Shown here one piece after another: positions 48,219-54,702 of a DNA stretch of 64,000 nt. Both the position numbers and the translations under genes were made by a program. How positions within the stretch are numbered: position 1 is the stretch's first letter; every line of letters starts with the position of its first letter. The DNA comes from Bryobacterales bacterium (GTDB lineage: Bacteria > Acidobacteriota > Terriglobia > Bryobacterales > Bryobacteraceae). The notes beneath the pieces are model-generated. The model did no database searches. It was not told the DNA's origin and saw nothing but the letters and a program-made list of their open reading frames with translations. Where the stretch lies: NCBI GenBank assembly GCA_003163855.1, contig PLRJ01000068.1:22878-86877 (forward strand). Direction: 5' to 3'.

Positions 48219-48260
48219 TTCTCTTGGCGTCTTTGCGCCCTCGCGAGCGATTTTTATCCC
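48219..48260 (+). repeat. Dispersed intergenic repeat, copy 2 (CTTGGCGTC family)
   Basis: TTCTCTTGGCGTCTTTGCGCCC, then TCGCGAGCGATTTTTATCCC, resembling 21049-21098. It lies in the gap left downstream of the DUF433 antitoxin, near the lost toxin gene. Confidence 0.5.
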
Positions 48261-48305
48261 AGTCAGATGACAGCGGAAACTCACAAGCTCGTCCCGGCCA
48301 CCATC

Positions 48306-48329
48306 TCATAACTCGATCAAAATCCGCAT
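48306..48329 (-). pseudogene. Stub of a DUF5615 (PIN-like) toxin gene
   Basis: The DUF433 stop TGA overlaps an ATG by one base (TGATG). The start reads MRILIEL, then TGA. DUF5615 toxins begin MRILIDE and use this same one-base overlap with their DUF433 partner, so this is the 5' remnant. What follows shows no DUF5615 similarity and runs into the dispersed repeat. Confidence 0.5.
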
Positions 48330-48538
48330 CAGACACGCGCCAACCGAAGCTCCTTGCACTCCTCCAAAACTTGGATCGCAAGCTCACGACTCACCGTCGG
48401 GAAGCCCTCCAGGAAGTCGCCCAGCGACTCACCGTGTTCCAGGTAGTCAAACAACGTTTGAACAGGTACCCGCGTCCCTCGGAATACGGGTACTCCATGC
48501 ATTACCTCGGGGTGGCGCGTTATGTTTGCTTCCTGCAT
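48329..48538 (-). CDS. DUF433 antitoxin, toxin partner lost
   Basis: 69 residues. The DUF433 winged-helix signature is clear: ITRHPEVMHGVPVFRGTRVPVQTLFDYLEHGESLGDFLEGFPTVS, here cited in part as PVFRGTRVPVQTLFDYL. DUF433 proteins are antitoxins of type II toxin-antitoxin pairs with DUF5615 PIN-like toxins. The toxin position holds only a 7-codon stub. Nothing else downstream resembles a toxin. The gene begins 16 nt after the GNAT gene stop, so they may be cotranscribed. Confidence 0.88.
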   Translation of the reverse strand: MQEANITRHPEVMHGVPVFRGTRVPVQTLFDYLEHGESLGDFLEGFPTVSRELAIQVLEECKELRLARV

Positions 48539-48553
48539 TATTTTGATTGTCTC

Positions 48554-49030
48554 TCAGGAGCGTGCCGCAGACGAATTAAGCCTTAGGCGCATCAGTAACG
48601 CTGCACCAAACCGCGTCTGAGTTTCCCCAACCATCTCAAAACCACAAGCCAGATAAAAATCCTTCGCATGAGGATTCGCAATAACCATCAATGCCCGACA
48701 TCCTCGCTGACGTCCCACATCAACGCAGTGTTCAACCAGCAACCGGCCAATTCCACGCCGCTGCATTCTCTGTTCGACGAATAGACCATCCAGATCGGCA
48801 TCATCGTCCGCCCGTGGCAGCAACGCCGCGAAACCAACCGCCGCCCCATCCAGTTCCGCCACAAACACATCGCCCGAGACGATCTGTTCCAATGGCAATG
48901 CGATTGCATCGAGATGCGCAATCAGCGCTTCGCGATAGAGCGGATTTTCGAGAGACACCCGCCGTTGCAGTGCTTCAAGTTCAGCTCGCTCAGAACTTAC
49001 CGCCAGCCGAATTATCACCTCACCCGCCAC
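48554..49030 (-). CDS. GNAT-family acetyltransferase
   Basis: 158 residues from a GTG at 49030, with AGGGG 6 nt before it; GTG 49018 is an alternative. The frame is open back to 49165, but that part is antisense to the retron RNA and resembles no GNAT. Acetyl-CoA binding motif A is seen in LDGLFVEQRMQRRGIGRLLVEHC (Q/RxxGxG/A = RRGIGR), and the C-terminal strand-helix unit ANPHAKDFYLACGFEMVGETQT. The substrate is unknown. It is divergent from the retron, so it could be an unrelated gene or a rarely noticed neighbour of it. Confidence 0.85.
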   Translation of the reverse strand: MAGEVIIRLAVSSERAELEALQRRVSLENPLYREALIAHLDAIALPLEQIVSGDVFVAELDGAAVGFAALLPRADDDADLDGLFVEQRMQRRGIGRLLVEHCVDVGRQRGCRALMVIANPHAKDFYLACGFEMVGETQTRFGAALLMRLRLNSSAARS

Positions 49031-49059
49031 AAGCCACCCCTGGTACAACCCGCCCCTGC

Positions 49060-49065
49060 TATCAT
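49060..49065 (+). promoter_or_regulatory. Probable -10 of the retron transcript
   Basis: TATCAT, identical to the hexamer before the GT4 gene at 63553. A start near 49072 would put the first inverted-repeat arm about 3 nt into the RNA. Confidence 0.45.
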
Positions 49066-49074
49066 CCCCTAAGT

Positions 49075-49090
49075 CGGTGGAATGCTCCAA
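49075..49090 (+). repeat. Retron inverted-repeat arm a1
   Basis: CGGTGGAATGCTCCAA. It pairs with 49225-49240 over 16 bp with one G-U wobble (position 49078). G49091 directly follows and is the candidate branching guanosine. Confidence 0.85.
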
Positions 49091-49224
49091 GCCGGCGTTC
49101 ACCAAACCCTCCGGGCAAGGTTGCGCCTCTCCGGGGTTACCCCAGGGAATTTCGATAACTGGCATTTCGTCGCATGAGCCTCACTGCGTTGTCGCGCAGA
49201 ACAGCTCACGCAAGATAAGACTCG

Positions 49225-49240
49225 TTGGAGCATTCCGCCG
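49225..49240 (+). repeat. Retron inverted-repeat arm a2
   Basis: TTGGAGCATTCCGCCG, complementary to 49075-49090. It ends 3 nt before the reverse transcriptase ATG. Confidence 0.85.
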
Positions 49241-49243
49241 CTC

Positions 49244-50563
49244 ATGCCAAACCCCGAACTCTTCAGCGCCCTGGCCCGCAGCTTTCTCGCCGGTGAACAG
49301 ACGCTGGAAGAGGTAGTCGCCCGCGCCAGCCAGACCCTCGGCAAAGCATGGCCCTGGCTTCCTGAAATCGCCGCCCGCTATCTAGCCCAGTGGAGCGGCC
49401 GCACGCGACCCAGACACGCCGCCGTCTTGAACTTCCTGCTCGACGACGCCACTCTCAACGAACACATACTCAAGCTCAAACTCGCCGACTGGTTCACCGA
49501 AGCGCAGCGCATGCAGCCTGCCCCCGCCGCAAAGGACTGGGATGTGCCTCCGATCAAAACGCCCGGCGATTTAGCCGCCTGGCTCGCGCTCGACATCACC
49601 CATCTCGAATGGTTCGCCGACCTGAAAGCGCTCGGTTACAAAATCAAAAACAAGCCGCGCCTCCGCAACTACCGCTATCGCGCCTTGCAAAAGAAAACCG
49701 GCGGCCTGCGCCTGGTCGAATCGCCCAAACCCCGCTTGAAACAAATTCAACGCCACTTGCTATCCGGCATTCTGAACCGCATTCCCATCCACGACGCCGT
49801 CCATGGCTTCCGCACCGGGCGCAGCATCAAAACCTTCGCCGCTCCGCACGCCGGCAAACACATCGTGCTCCGCCTTGATCTGCGCGACTTCTTTCCATCC
49901 ATCGCCGGCGTCCGCGTTCAGACCTTCTTCCGCACCGCCGGTTATCCCGAGGCCGTCGCCGACCTGCTCGGCGGCCTCTGCACCAATGCCACACCGCGCG
50001 ACATCTGGCCGCGCTTTGCCAGCCTCATCGACGCACCCACTCTCAGCGAAGCCGCCACGCAATATGCCCGTCCGCATCTTCCGCAGGGCGCGCCCACGTC
50101 ACCCGCGCTCGCCAATCTCTGCGCCTACCGCTTGGACTCGCGCCTTGCCGGTCTGGCCGCGGCGGCTAACGCCACTTATACCCGTTACGCCGACGACCTT
50201 GCCTTATCCGGTGACGCTTCCTTCGCCGCGCACATTCACAACTTCGCCGCCCACGTCGCTGCCGTCGCTAAAGAGGAAGGCTTCGCCGTGCAGCCTCACA
50301 AGACCCGCATCATGCGCCAGGGCGTGGCGCAGCACTTGGCCGGCCTCACCATCAACCAGCACCCGAACATTCCCCGCGCCGATTTCGATGCACTCAAAGC
50401 AACGCTCACCAACTGCATCCGCTATGGAGCCAGAAGCCAGAACCACTACGGTCATCTCGACTTCCGTGCCCACCTGCAAGGCCGGGTCGCCTTCATCACA
50501 ATGGTCAACCCGGCCAAGGCGCAGCGCCTGCAAAAACTGTTCGATCAGGTCAGATGGGATTAA
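49244..50563 (+). CDS. Retron-type reverse transcriptase with N-terminal extension
   Basis: 439 residues. The first ~150 residues are an extension with no recognised domain. The RT core shows TGGLRLVESPKPRLKQIQ, the catalytic DLRDFFPSI (D212), LPQGAPTSP (Q281) and YADD (315-318). Retron motif X, normally NAxxH, reads FAAPH (198-202); motif Y, normally VTG, reads LAG in HLAGLTIN. It makes branched msDNA from the upstream RNA. Retrons are anti-phage systems in which an effector is held by the msDNA-RT complex; no effector domain or gene is recognised here, as for myxobacterial retrons such as Mx162. No ribosome site is obvious. The end overlaps the convergent Spy-like gene by 14 nt. Confidence 0.93.
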   Translation: MPNPELFSALARSFLAGEQTLEEVVARASQTLGKAWPWLPEIAARYLAQWSGRTRPRHAAVLNFLLDDATLNEHILKLKLADWFTEAQRMQPAPAAKDWDVPPIKTPGDLAAWLALDITHLEWFADLKALGYKIKNKPRLRNYRYRALQKKTGGLRLVESPKPRLKQIQRHLLSGILNRIPIHDAVHGFRTGRSIKTFAAPHAGKHIVLRLDLRDFFPSIAGVRVQTFFRTAGYPEAVADLLGGLCTNATPRDIWPRFASLIDAPTLSEAATQYARPHLPQGAPTSPALANLCAYRLDSRLAGLAAAANATYTRYADDLALSGDASFAAHIHNFAAHVAAVAKEEGFAVQPHKTRIMRQGVAQHLAGLTINQHPNIPRADFDALKATLTNCIRYGARSQNHYGHLDFRAHLQGRVAFITMVNPAKAQRLQKLFDQVRWD

Positions 50564-50954
50564 CGCTAGTCTGGCGCCGATTACGTTCCCGCTCGCGATT
50601 GTCCGCTTGCATCTGGTCATACGCCGCGCGCTGCGTATCGGTCAACACCGCTCGCAGTTTCGCTTCGCTGTCCGACCGAACCGCCTTCATCTTGGCGTGC
50701 GCAACTTTCTTCGACAGCGTGCTGTCACTCTGAATACTGGCAATCTGCTGCTGCCGGTCCGTCAGAATCGGCAGAATCTTACTCTGCTGATCGGCAGTCA
50801 ACGCCAGCTTATTGGTCAGCGTCTTCAACTGCTTGTTCGGGTCCACCGGATGATGCGCCGGTGCTTGAGCGGGTTGATCCTGTACCGGCAGCGCTACAAG
50901 GCTTCCAGCCGCCAGAACAGCGCTCAAGGTAAGGGAGGCTAATCTAAGTTTCAT
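50550..50954 (-). CDS. Small periplasmic Spy/LTXXQ-like protein
   Basis: 134 residues from the ATG at 50954, with GGAGAAGGA before it. The signal peptide is MKLRLASLTLSAVLAAGSLVAL. The mature protein is all-helical and charged: LKTLTNKLALTADQQSKILPIL (an LTxxQ motif), then KMKAVRSDSEAKLRAVLTDTQ (a second LTxxQ). These repeated motifs are those of Spy/CpxP-type periplasmic chaperone relatives, which are common in Acidobacteria. It overlaps the end of the reverse transcriptase gene by 14 nt but is convergent, so it is not part of the retron operon. Confidence 0.8.
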   Translation of the reverse strand: MKLRLASLTLSAVLAAGSLVALPVQDQPAQAPAHHPVDPNKQLKTLTNKLALTADQQSKILPILTDRQQQIASIQSDSTLSKKVAHAKMKAVRSDSEAKLRAVLTDTQRAAYDQMQADNRERERNRRQTSVNPI

Positions 50955-51052
50955 GTTCCTTCTCCACATCTAAAGACGTACCGCCCACGCCCAGGTTTAT
51001 CGCCGCGCCGTTAAACTTCCTTCAACTTCAAAAGCGCACTACCGCGGAAAAC

Positions 51053-51094
51053 CCGGACTGACAGTCTGTACCGGCTTTCCACCGTCCGAAACCT
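51053..51094 (+). repeat. Hairpin-forming dispersed repeat, copy 1
   Basis: GGAAAACCCGG...CCGGCTTTCC can fold; the 3' part AGTCTGTACCGGCTTTCCAC then CGTCCGAAACCT (51063-51094) matches 57509-57540 at 29 of 32 positions. It lies in the gap before the slipin gene. Confidence 0.6.
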
Positions 51095-51150
51095 CTGTTT
51101 CCAGATCCCATCCTCCCGCCAAGTAGTAGTGTTATGGAAGCAAGGAAATC

Positions 51151-51933
51151 ATGCTAGCACTGCTCTCAACCCTCTTACTCTTCATCGGCACAGCCCTCTT
51201 CTTCTACGTACTCTCCTCCATAAAGATCCTGGCCGAGTACGAACGCGGCGTCGTCTTCCGCCTCGGCCGCGTCCTGAGGGAGCCTAAAGGTCCCGGCGTC
51301 ATCCTCATCTTCGCCCCCTTCGACCGCATGGTCCGAACATCCCTCCGCACCGAGGCCATGGAAGTCACCCCGCAGGACGTCATCACCCGCGACAACGTCA
51401 CCGTGAAAGTAAACGCCGTCCTGTACTTCCGCGTGCTCGATCCCATCAAAGCCGTAGTCGAAGTAGCCAACTATATGTACGCCACCAGCCAGCTCGCCCA
51501 AACCACCCTGCGCAGCGTCTTAGGCGAAGTCGACCTCGACGAACTTCTCGCCGGCCGCGAACGCATCAACGCCCGCCTGCAAGGCGCCTTAGATCAGCAC
51601 GCTAACGACTGGGGCATGCAAATCAAGATGGTGGAACTGAAGCAAGTCGATCTCCCCGAACAAATGATCCGCGCCATCGGCCGCCAAGCCGAAGCCGAGC
51701 GCGAGCGCCGCGCCAAAGTCATCCACGCCGAAGGAGAATACATGGCCGCCGAGAAGCTCAGCATGGCCGCCGAGCAGCTCCAACGTCAACCCGCCGCTAT
51801 CCAACTCCGCTACCTGCAAACACTGGTCGAAATAGGCGTCGAGAAAAACACCACCGTCGTCTTCCCCGTGCCGGTGGACATGCTGACGTCGTTGGATAAA
51901 TGGCTCACCAAACAGGCCACGCTGGACTCATAA
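51151..51933 (+). CDS. Slipin (stomatin/SPFH-domain membrane protein)
   Basis: 260 residues. One N-terminal hairpin-like hydrophobic segment ([21 protein letters not shown]) is followed by the SPFH/Band-7 domain: [56 protein letters not shown], and a coiled-coil C-terminal part rich in Ala/Glu ([17 protein letters not shown]). The slipin group is the closest match. SPFH proteins organise membrane microdomains and regulate membrane proteases; a partner NfeD-like gene, often adjacent, is absent here. An AAGGAA ribosome site precedes the ATG. Confidence 0.93.
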   Translation: MLALLSTLLLFIGTALFFYVLSSIKILAEYERGVVFRLGRVLREPKGPGVILIFAPFDRMVRTSLRTEAMEVTPQDVITRDNVTVKVNAVLYFRVLDPIKAVVEVANYMYATSQLAQTTLRSVLGEVDLDELLAGRERINARLQGALDQHANDWGMQIKMVELKQVDLPEQMIRAIGRQAEAERERRAKVIHAEGEYMAAEKLSMAAEQLQRQPAAIQLRYLQTLVEIGVEKNTTVVFPVPVDMLTSLDKWLTKQATLDS

Positions 51934-52055
51934 ACTCGGCGATTCTAATACCGTCGAATTGCCATTTTCGAGCAGGCCGTAATGCCTAAGATGCGTGTCT
52001 AGACACACACTTCCCTTCTTGAACCGCACCTCCGCGCCAGGAGCACCCCGTTATT

Positions 52056-52550
52056 ATGTCTTTCATGTTCCCAAAAGTCTGTCTCGCCTTGGTGTTGAGC
52101 AGTTTCATTGCGTTCGCCGCAGACGATCTTTAGACACTGCATATGAGAAACGGTCGCTTCTGGAGCCAACTGGCGCCAGACGACCCTGTCAAAGCTTTCT
52201 ATGTACTTGGACTACTGGACGGCTGGGAATTGAGAGACCGTGTGCCCGGCGACACTAACACGGACCTTATAGAGGCAATGGCCCCTCGCAGAAACAATTT
52301 GCCAATCGACCTAGCCAAAATGTTGACATTGACTTACGGCGAGGCCGAAAACCTTCGTTTGACGGTTGGATGGGTTGTACTAGGGAGCATGGCCGTAATT
52401 CGCGGCGACACTGATCGCGAAAGAATGCTAGCGGCCCTGAGAAAGTACCTAAGTGAAGTCGAAGCCGGCGATTCTAGGACTAACGGATCGCAATTTTCCG
52501 CCTATGATGTCGTCAAAGTCATTAGTGCACTCAAGCATCAGAAACACTGA
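52056..52550 (+). pseudogene. Secreted-protein gene interrupted by an in-frame TAG
   Basis: The frame starts at ATG 52056 with a good signal peptide (FPKVCLALVLSSFIAFAADD). A TAG at 52131-52133 follows the cleavage region, then the same frame continues from ATG 52143 for 135 residues: NGRFWSQLAPDDPVKAFYVLGLLDGWELRD, ending at 52550. The separation of the two parts is exact in phase. The intact product would be about 164 residues, exported, of unknown function. It resembles a gene that has taken a CAG-to-TAG nonsense change just after its signal peptide. A shorter cytosolic start at 52143 would lack any signal and any ribosome site. Confidence 0.65.
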
Positions 52551-52573
52551 TCACCCATGATTTTTTGAAGCAT

Positions 52574-53137
52574 ATGAAAGACCGCCTTAACCGGTTCCTA
52601 TACGCCTTCCTGGCCCCGCTCGCCCTTCTATCAGGATGCGGTCACGGCAAACAGACTCGCCCGGAGATTGGCACGTTTCCCGATACTTGGGAGTACCCGA
52701 TTAGGCCCGGCATACCACGCGCACAAGTTCACGAGTTGCTTGGGTCCGAGAGTCGCTCCACCCGGGAACTGGAGGAATACCCGCCATCCGGCGTGACGGT
52801 CTGGTTCGACAATAACGATAAGGTCACGAAAGTCGGTTTTGGGGGCGATGCCGGCGCCATCTATGGCAATTCCTCGTTGCAGGTTCCGCTCGCATCTGAC
52901 CGCCCGCTCCTCTTTGGCCTCACCGGACACAGCGGGGAAGCAGACTTTAGACGAGCGCTCGGAACACCTAAGCAAGAGATCGAGGAAGGCGGAAGAGCGA
53001 CAAGAGAACTGCACTGCATCTGGAGGAAGGACGGGTACGTGGTGGACGCTCTTTTCTTGAATGCGGAGCGCCATTCCGCCGGAAAGAATTACCCGCCCGG
53101 GAGCCTCGTCTGGTTCGAGGCTTACCGGGGGCTTTAG
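52574..53137 (+). CDS. Lipoprotein of unknown function
   Basis: 187 residues from the ATG at 52574. The signal peptide ends in a lipobox, LALLSGC, so it should be lipidated at Cys and anchored in a membrane. The mature part shows TWEYPIRPGIPRAQVHELLGSES, then WFDNNDKVTKVGFGG and a second similar unit GTPKQEIEEGGRATRELHCIWRKDG, indicating two related BamE-like or SmpA/OmlA-like small beta/alpha units. This is a weak resemblance. No neighbour informs the function. Confidence 0.7.
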   Translation: MKDRLNRFLYAFLAPLALLSGCGHGKQTRPEIGTFPDTWEYPIRPGIPRAQVHELLGSESRSTRELEEYPPSGVTVWFDNNDKVTKVGFGGDAGAIYGNSSLQVPLASDRPLLFGLTGHSGEADFRRALGTPKQEIEEGGRATRELHCIWRKDGYVVDALFLNAERHSAGKNYPPGSLVWFEAYRGL

Positions 53138-53596
53138 CCAGTTAGCCTGCGGTTCGATGCGGTTTTGGCAATCGGCAGGCGCGCCGTGAATACAGCAATC
53201 TGATCGGTATAATCGCGTCGGTCGCGGTAAGGCAACAACCCTCCCCCGAGATTTCAGTGCGGACCAGAAAATCTTCGTTCCGATTAACAGAGGTGTGAAA
53301 CATGAATTGTTAGACTTTCTCCAACACCTGCTGCTGGTGTTGGCGCACTTAATCGCGGACGGCATCCAAATTCTAGGCAAAGCGCTCCTGGAGCACGTGG
53401 CTAAATAATTATGCTATTAACCAAAGCGAGTCGAGGACCGGCAATGCGGGTGGCTGGGCGCTCTTCGGACCTTTAGAATAGTCGGGGAACATTTCCTGGC
53501 GCTGGAATTCTGGTAAAACACTAACAGTGCCGAGAGCCAGCATCCTCAGGCTTTTGAAAGTCATCCGATTGTTAGTGATCGAAGGAACCTTTACCC
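53138..53596. other. Gap with one consensus -10 box and only doubtful small ORFs
   Basis: About 460 nt. TATAAT at 53208-53213 (plus strand) would start a transcript near 53220 but no clear gene follows, only the 37-codon frame annotated separately. On the minus strand a 51-codon frame (53409-53564, starting MTFKSLRMLALG) is open but unsupported. No repeat or known RNA is recognised. Confidence 0.4.
53295..53408 (+). CDS. Possible 37-residue amphipathic small protein
   Basis: GTG start at 53295 with AGAGG next to it; the product is mostly one amphipathic helix (ELLDFLQHLLLVLAHLIADG, then ILGKALLEHVAK), with regular Leu/Ile spacing. It lies 80 nt downstream of a consensus TATAAT box. The composition suits a small membrane-active or helix-bundle peptide, but no homologue is recognised and the frame could be chance. 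Confidence 0.3.
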   Translation: MKHELLDFLQHLLLVLAHLIADGIQILGKALLEHVAK

Positions 53597-53896
53597 ATGA
53601 ACTCATTACATAACAAAAGACGCAGTGGCCCTTGGATGGCGATGATACAACTCAAGGACCCCGAACAGCAATCGTCCGCGCTGCACTTGATCCCGGTCAA
53701 GATAGAGATTGATCCGTGGGAAGCTGACCATCAAAATGAAGCGCCCTGGCCAAAGGCTCTAACGGGAAGGTTTATTGGGGTTCCGGACCCTTCGCTTCCA
53801 CACAGATTTCTGCTTCGGCTAGGCACCGCCACGTTGTCTCGCGGAGTCCGAACCGGCGTAGAAAATGGCTTCAAGTTGACGCTCGATCAAGAGTGA
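53597..53896 (+). CDS. Small hypothetical protein
   Basis: 99 residues. No signal peptide or membrane helix. The protein contains SGPWMAMIQLKDPEQQSSALHLIPVKIEIDPWEAD and ends with RFLLRLGTATLSRGVRTGVENGF, giving a beta-rich look. No family is recognised. An AAGGAA sequence lies 11 nt before the ATG, which supports translation. Confidence 0.45.
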   Translation: MNSLHNKRRSGPWMAMIQLKDPEQQSSALHLIPVKIEIDPWEADHQNEAPWPKALTGRFIGVPDPSLPHRFLLRLGTATLSRGVRTGVENGFKLTLDQE

Positions 53897-54002
53897 TCGC
53901 CGTCAGAAGCACCCTGACAACTGATGTAGCTTCCCCGCCACGAGGGGCAAAACCTAGAATTCAAAAAGTCTGGCGGCGACTGATTTCTTGTTGACGTTAA
54001 AG

Positions 54003-54020
54003 CCGTCTGCCCCCAGACGG
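54003..54020. repeat. Short perfect hairpin in the gap before the HigA gene end
   Basis: CCGTCTG 54003-54009 and CAGACGG 54014-54020 around a CCCC loop. No T-run follows on either strand. It sits just downstream of the minus-strand HigA gene and could still help end that transcript. Confidence 0.35.
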
Positions 54021-54084
54021 ACTTGTAAAGTCGTGGTTTCGAGGCAACCGCAAGGTAAGCGGTACAGAAACGAAAGCCTTTTTT

Positions 54085-54504
54085 CTACCCCTTTACCAGA
54101 TCTCGCTTCGGCTTCCGCACTTTGGCCTTTCTGCCGAGATTGCGATCAGGCCCTAGATCTCGTTCAACTTCCGGCTGTGGCGCTCTCCTGAGCGCCCTCA
54201 CATCCTCAATAATCTGCTTACCCGCTGCCTGGCGCGCCGTTTGCAAAGCATACTCCTGCTGTAGCGCCATCCAGAATTCCGCACTCATACCAAGGAATCG
54301 TTCCAGGCGCAAAGCAGTATCGGCGGTGACGGAGCGGCGCTCCTTCAGTATCTCGGTAATGCGCGTGACTGGCACCCGCAGGTCAGACGCCAGCTTATTG
54401 GCGGAGAGATCCAAAGGGATCATAAACTCCTCGCGCAACATCTCGCCGGGATGCACTGGCTTCCGCCGAATGTTCCATCCGTTAGAAGGCCTTTCAAGAC
54501 TCAC
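54085..54504 (-). CDS. higA: HigA-type antitoxin (XRE family), toxin partner truncated
   Basis: 139 residues from a GTG at 54504, with AAGGGAG about 10 nt before it. The frame is open back to 54639, but those residues are the antisense of a different frame, not HigA. HigA signature: NIRRKPVHPGEMLREEFMIPLDLSANKLASDLRVPVTRITEILKERRSVTADTALRLERFLG, cited in part as HPGEMLREEF and TADTALRLERFLG. In a HigBA pair HigA binds HigB and represses their operon. It is longer than usual, with a basic C-terminal tail (NLGRKAKVRKPKRDL). Directly upstream only the C-terminal third of a HigB reading frame survives. Confidence 0.87.
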   Translation of the reverse strand: MSLERPSNGWNIRRKPVHPGEMLREEFMIPLDLSANKLASDLRVPVTRITEILKERRSVTADTALRLERFLGMSAEFWMALQQEYALQTARQAAGKQIIEDVRALRRAPQPEVERDLGPDRNLGRKAKVRKPKRDLVKG

Positions 54505-54523
54505 TGTCTGTTCTCCCTTCAAT

Positions 54524-54628
54524 TTAGTGGTAGTCCACAATCTCGACGTCGTACACGCCGTCCGGCTCCCACCGGAAACAAATTCGGAACTGAGGGTTAA
54601 TGCGAATGCTGTGCTGCCCTCTGACCAT
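54524..54628 (-). pseudogene. HigB toxin remnant (C-terminal third)
   Basis: 34 codons, MVRGQHSIRINPQFRICFRW then EPDGVYDVEIVDYH and TAA. This is the C-terminal end of a HigB/RelE-type toxin (usually about 92 residues), ending in the typical VEIVDYH. Upstream the frame holds no HigB sequence and reaches the promoter area of the M16 gene, so about 60 residues are missing. It sits just before higA, the usual toxin-first order. Confidence 0.75.
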
Positions 54629-54702
54629 TTCCGAACCAATCGGCGCTCCTTCTCGTCCTATTACGAGTAAACTGAAAAGACATATTCTCGAAGGAACCCG
54701 CC

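Larger units (their letters stand above)
49075..49240 (+). ncRNA. Retron msr-msd non-coding RNA (predicted)
   Basis: 166 nt bracketed by a 16-nt inverted repeat and ending 3 nt before the reverse transcriptase start codon, the standard retron layout. The priming G would be G49091 just inside a1. The 5' part (msr) contains a stem with AACCC and CCGGGGTT at about 49104-49139. The 3' part (msd) has an extended hairpin: GCATGAGC 49172-49179 with GCTCACGC 49204-49211 (one mismatch), and inside it CTGCG 49184-49188 with CGCAG 49195-49199 closing a TTGTCG loop. The predicted cDNA would be short, under about 75 nt. The exact msr/msd border is inference. Confidence 0.82.

Noticed and set aside
49031-49165. 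N-terminal extension of the GNAT gene to ATG 49165
   Set aside because: The added residues are the antisense of the retron RNA, show no GNAT similarity, and better ribosome-site starts exist at 49030 and 49018.
47978-52133. A recoded TAG (pyrrolysine-like) genetic code
   Set aside because: TAG is the natural stop of thiC and of the SNF2 gene in this window, and neither interrupted family is known to use pyrrolysine.
54505-54639. Longer HigA start at 54639
   Set aside because: This stretch codes for the HigB remnant in another frame, while a GTG with a strong ribosome site exists at 54504.
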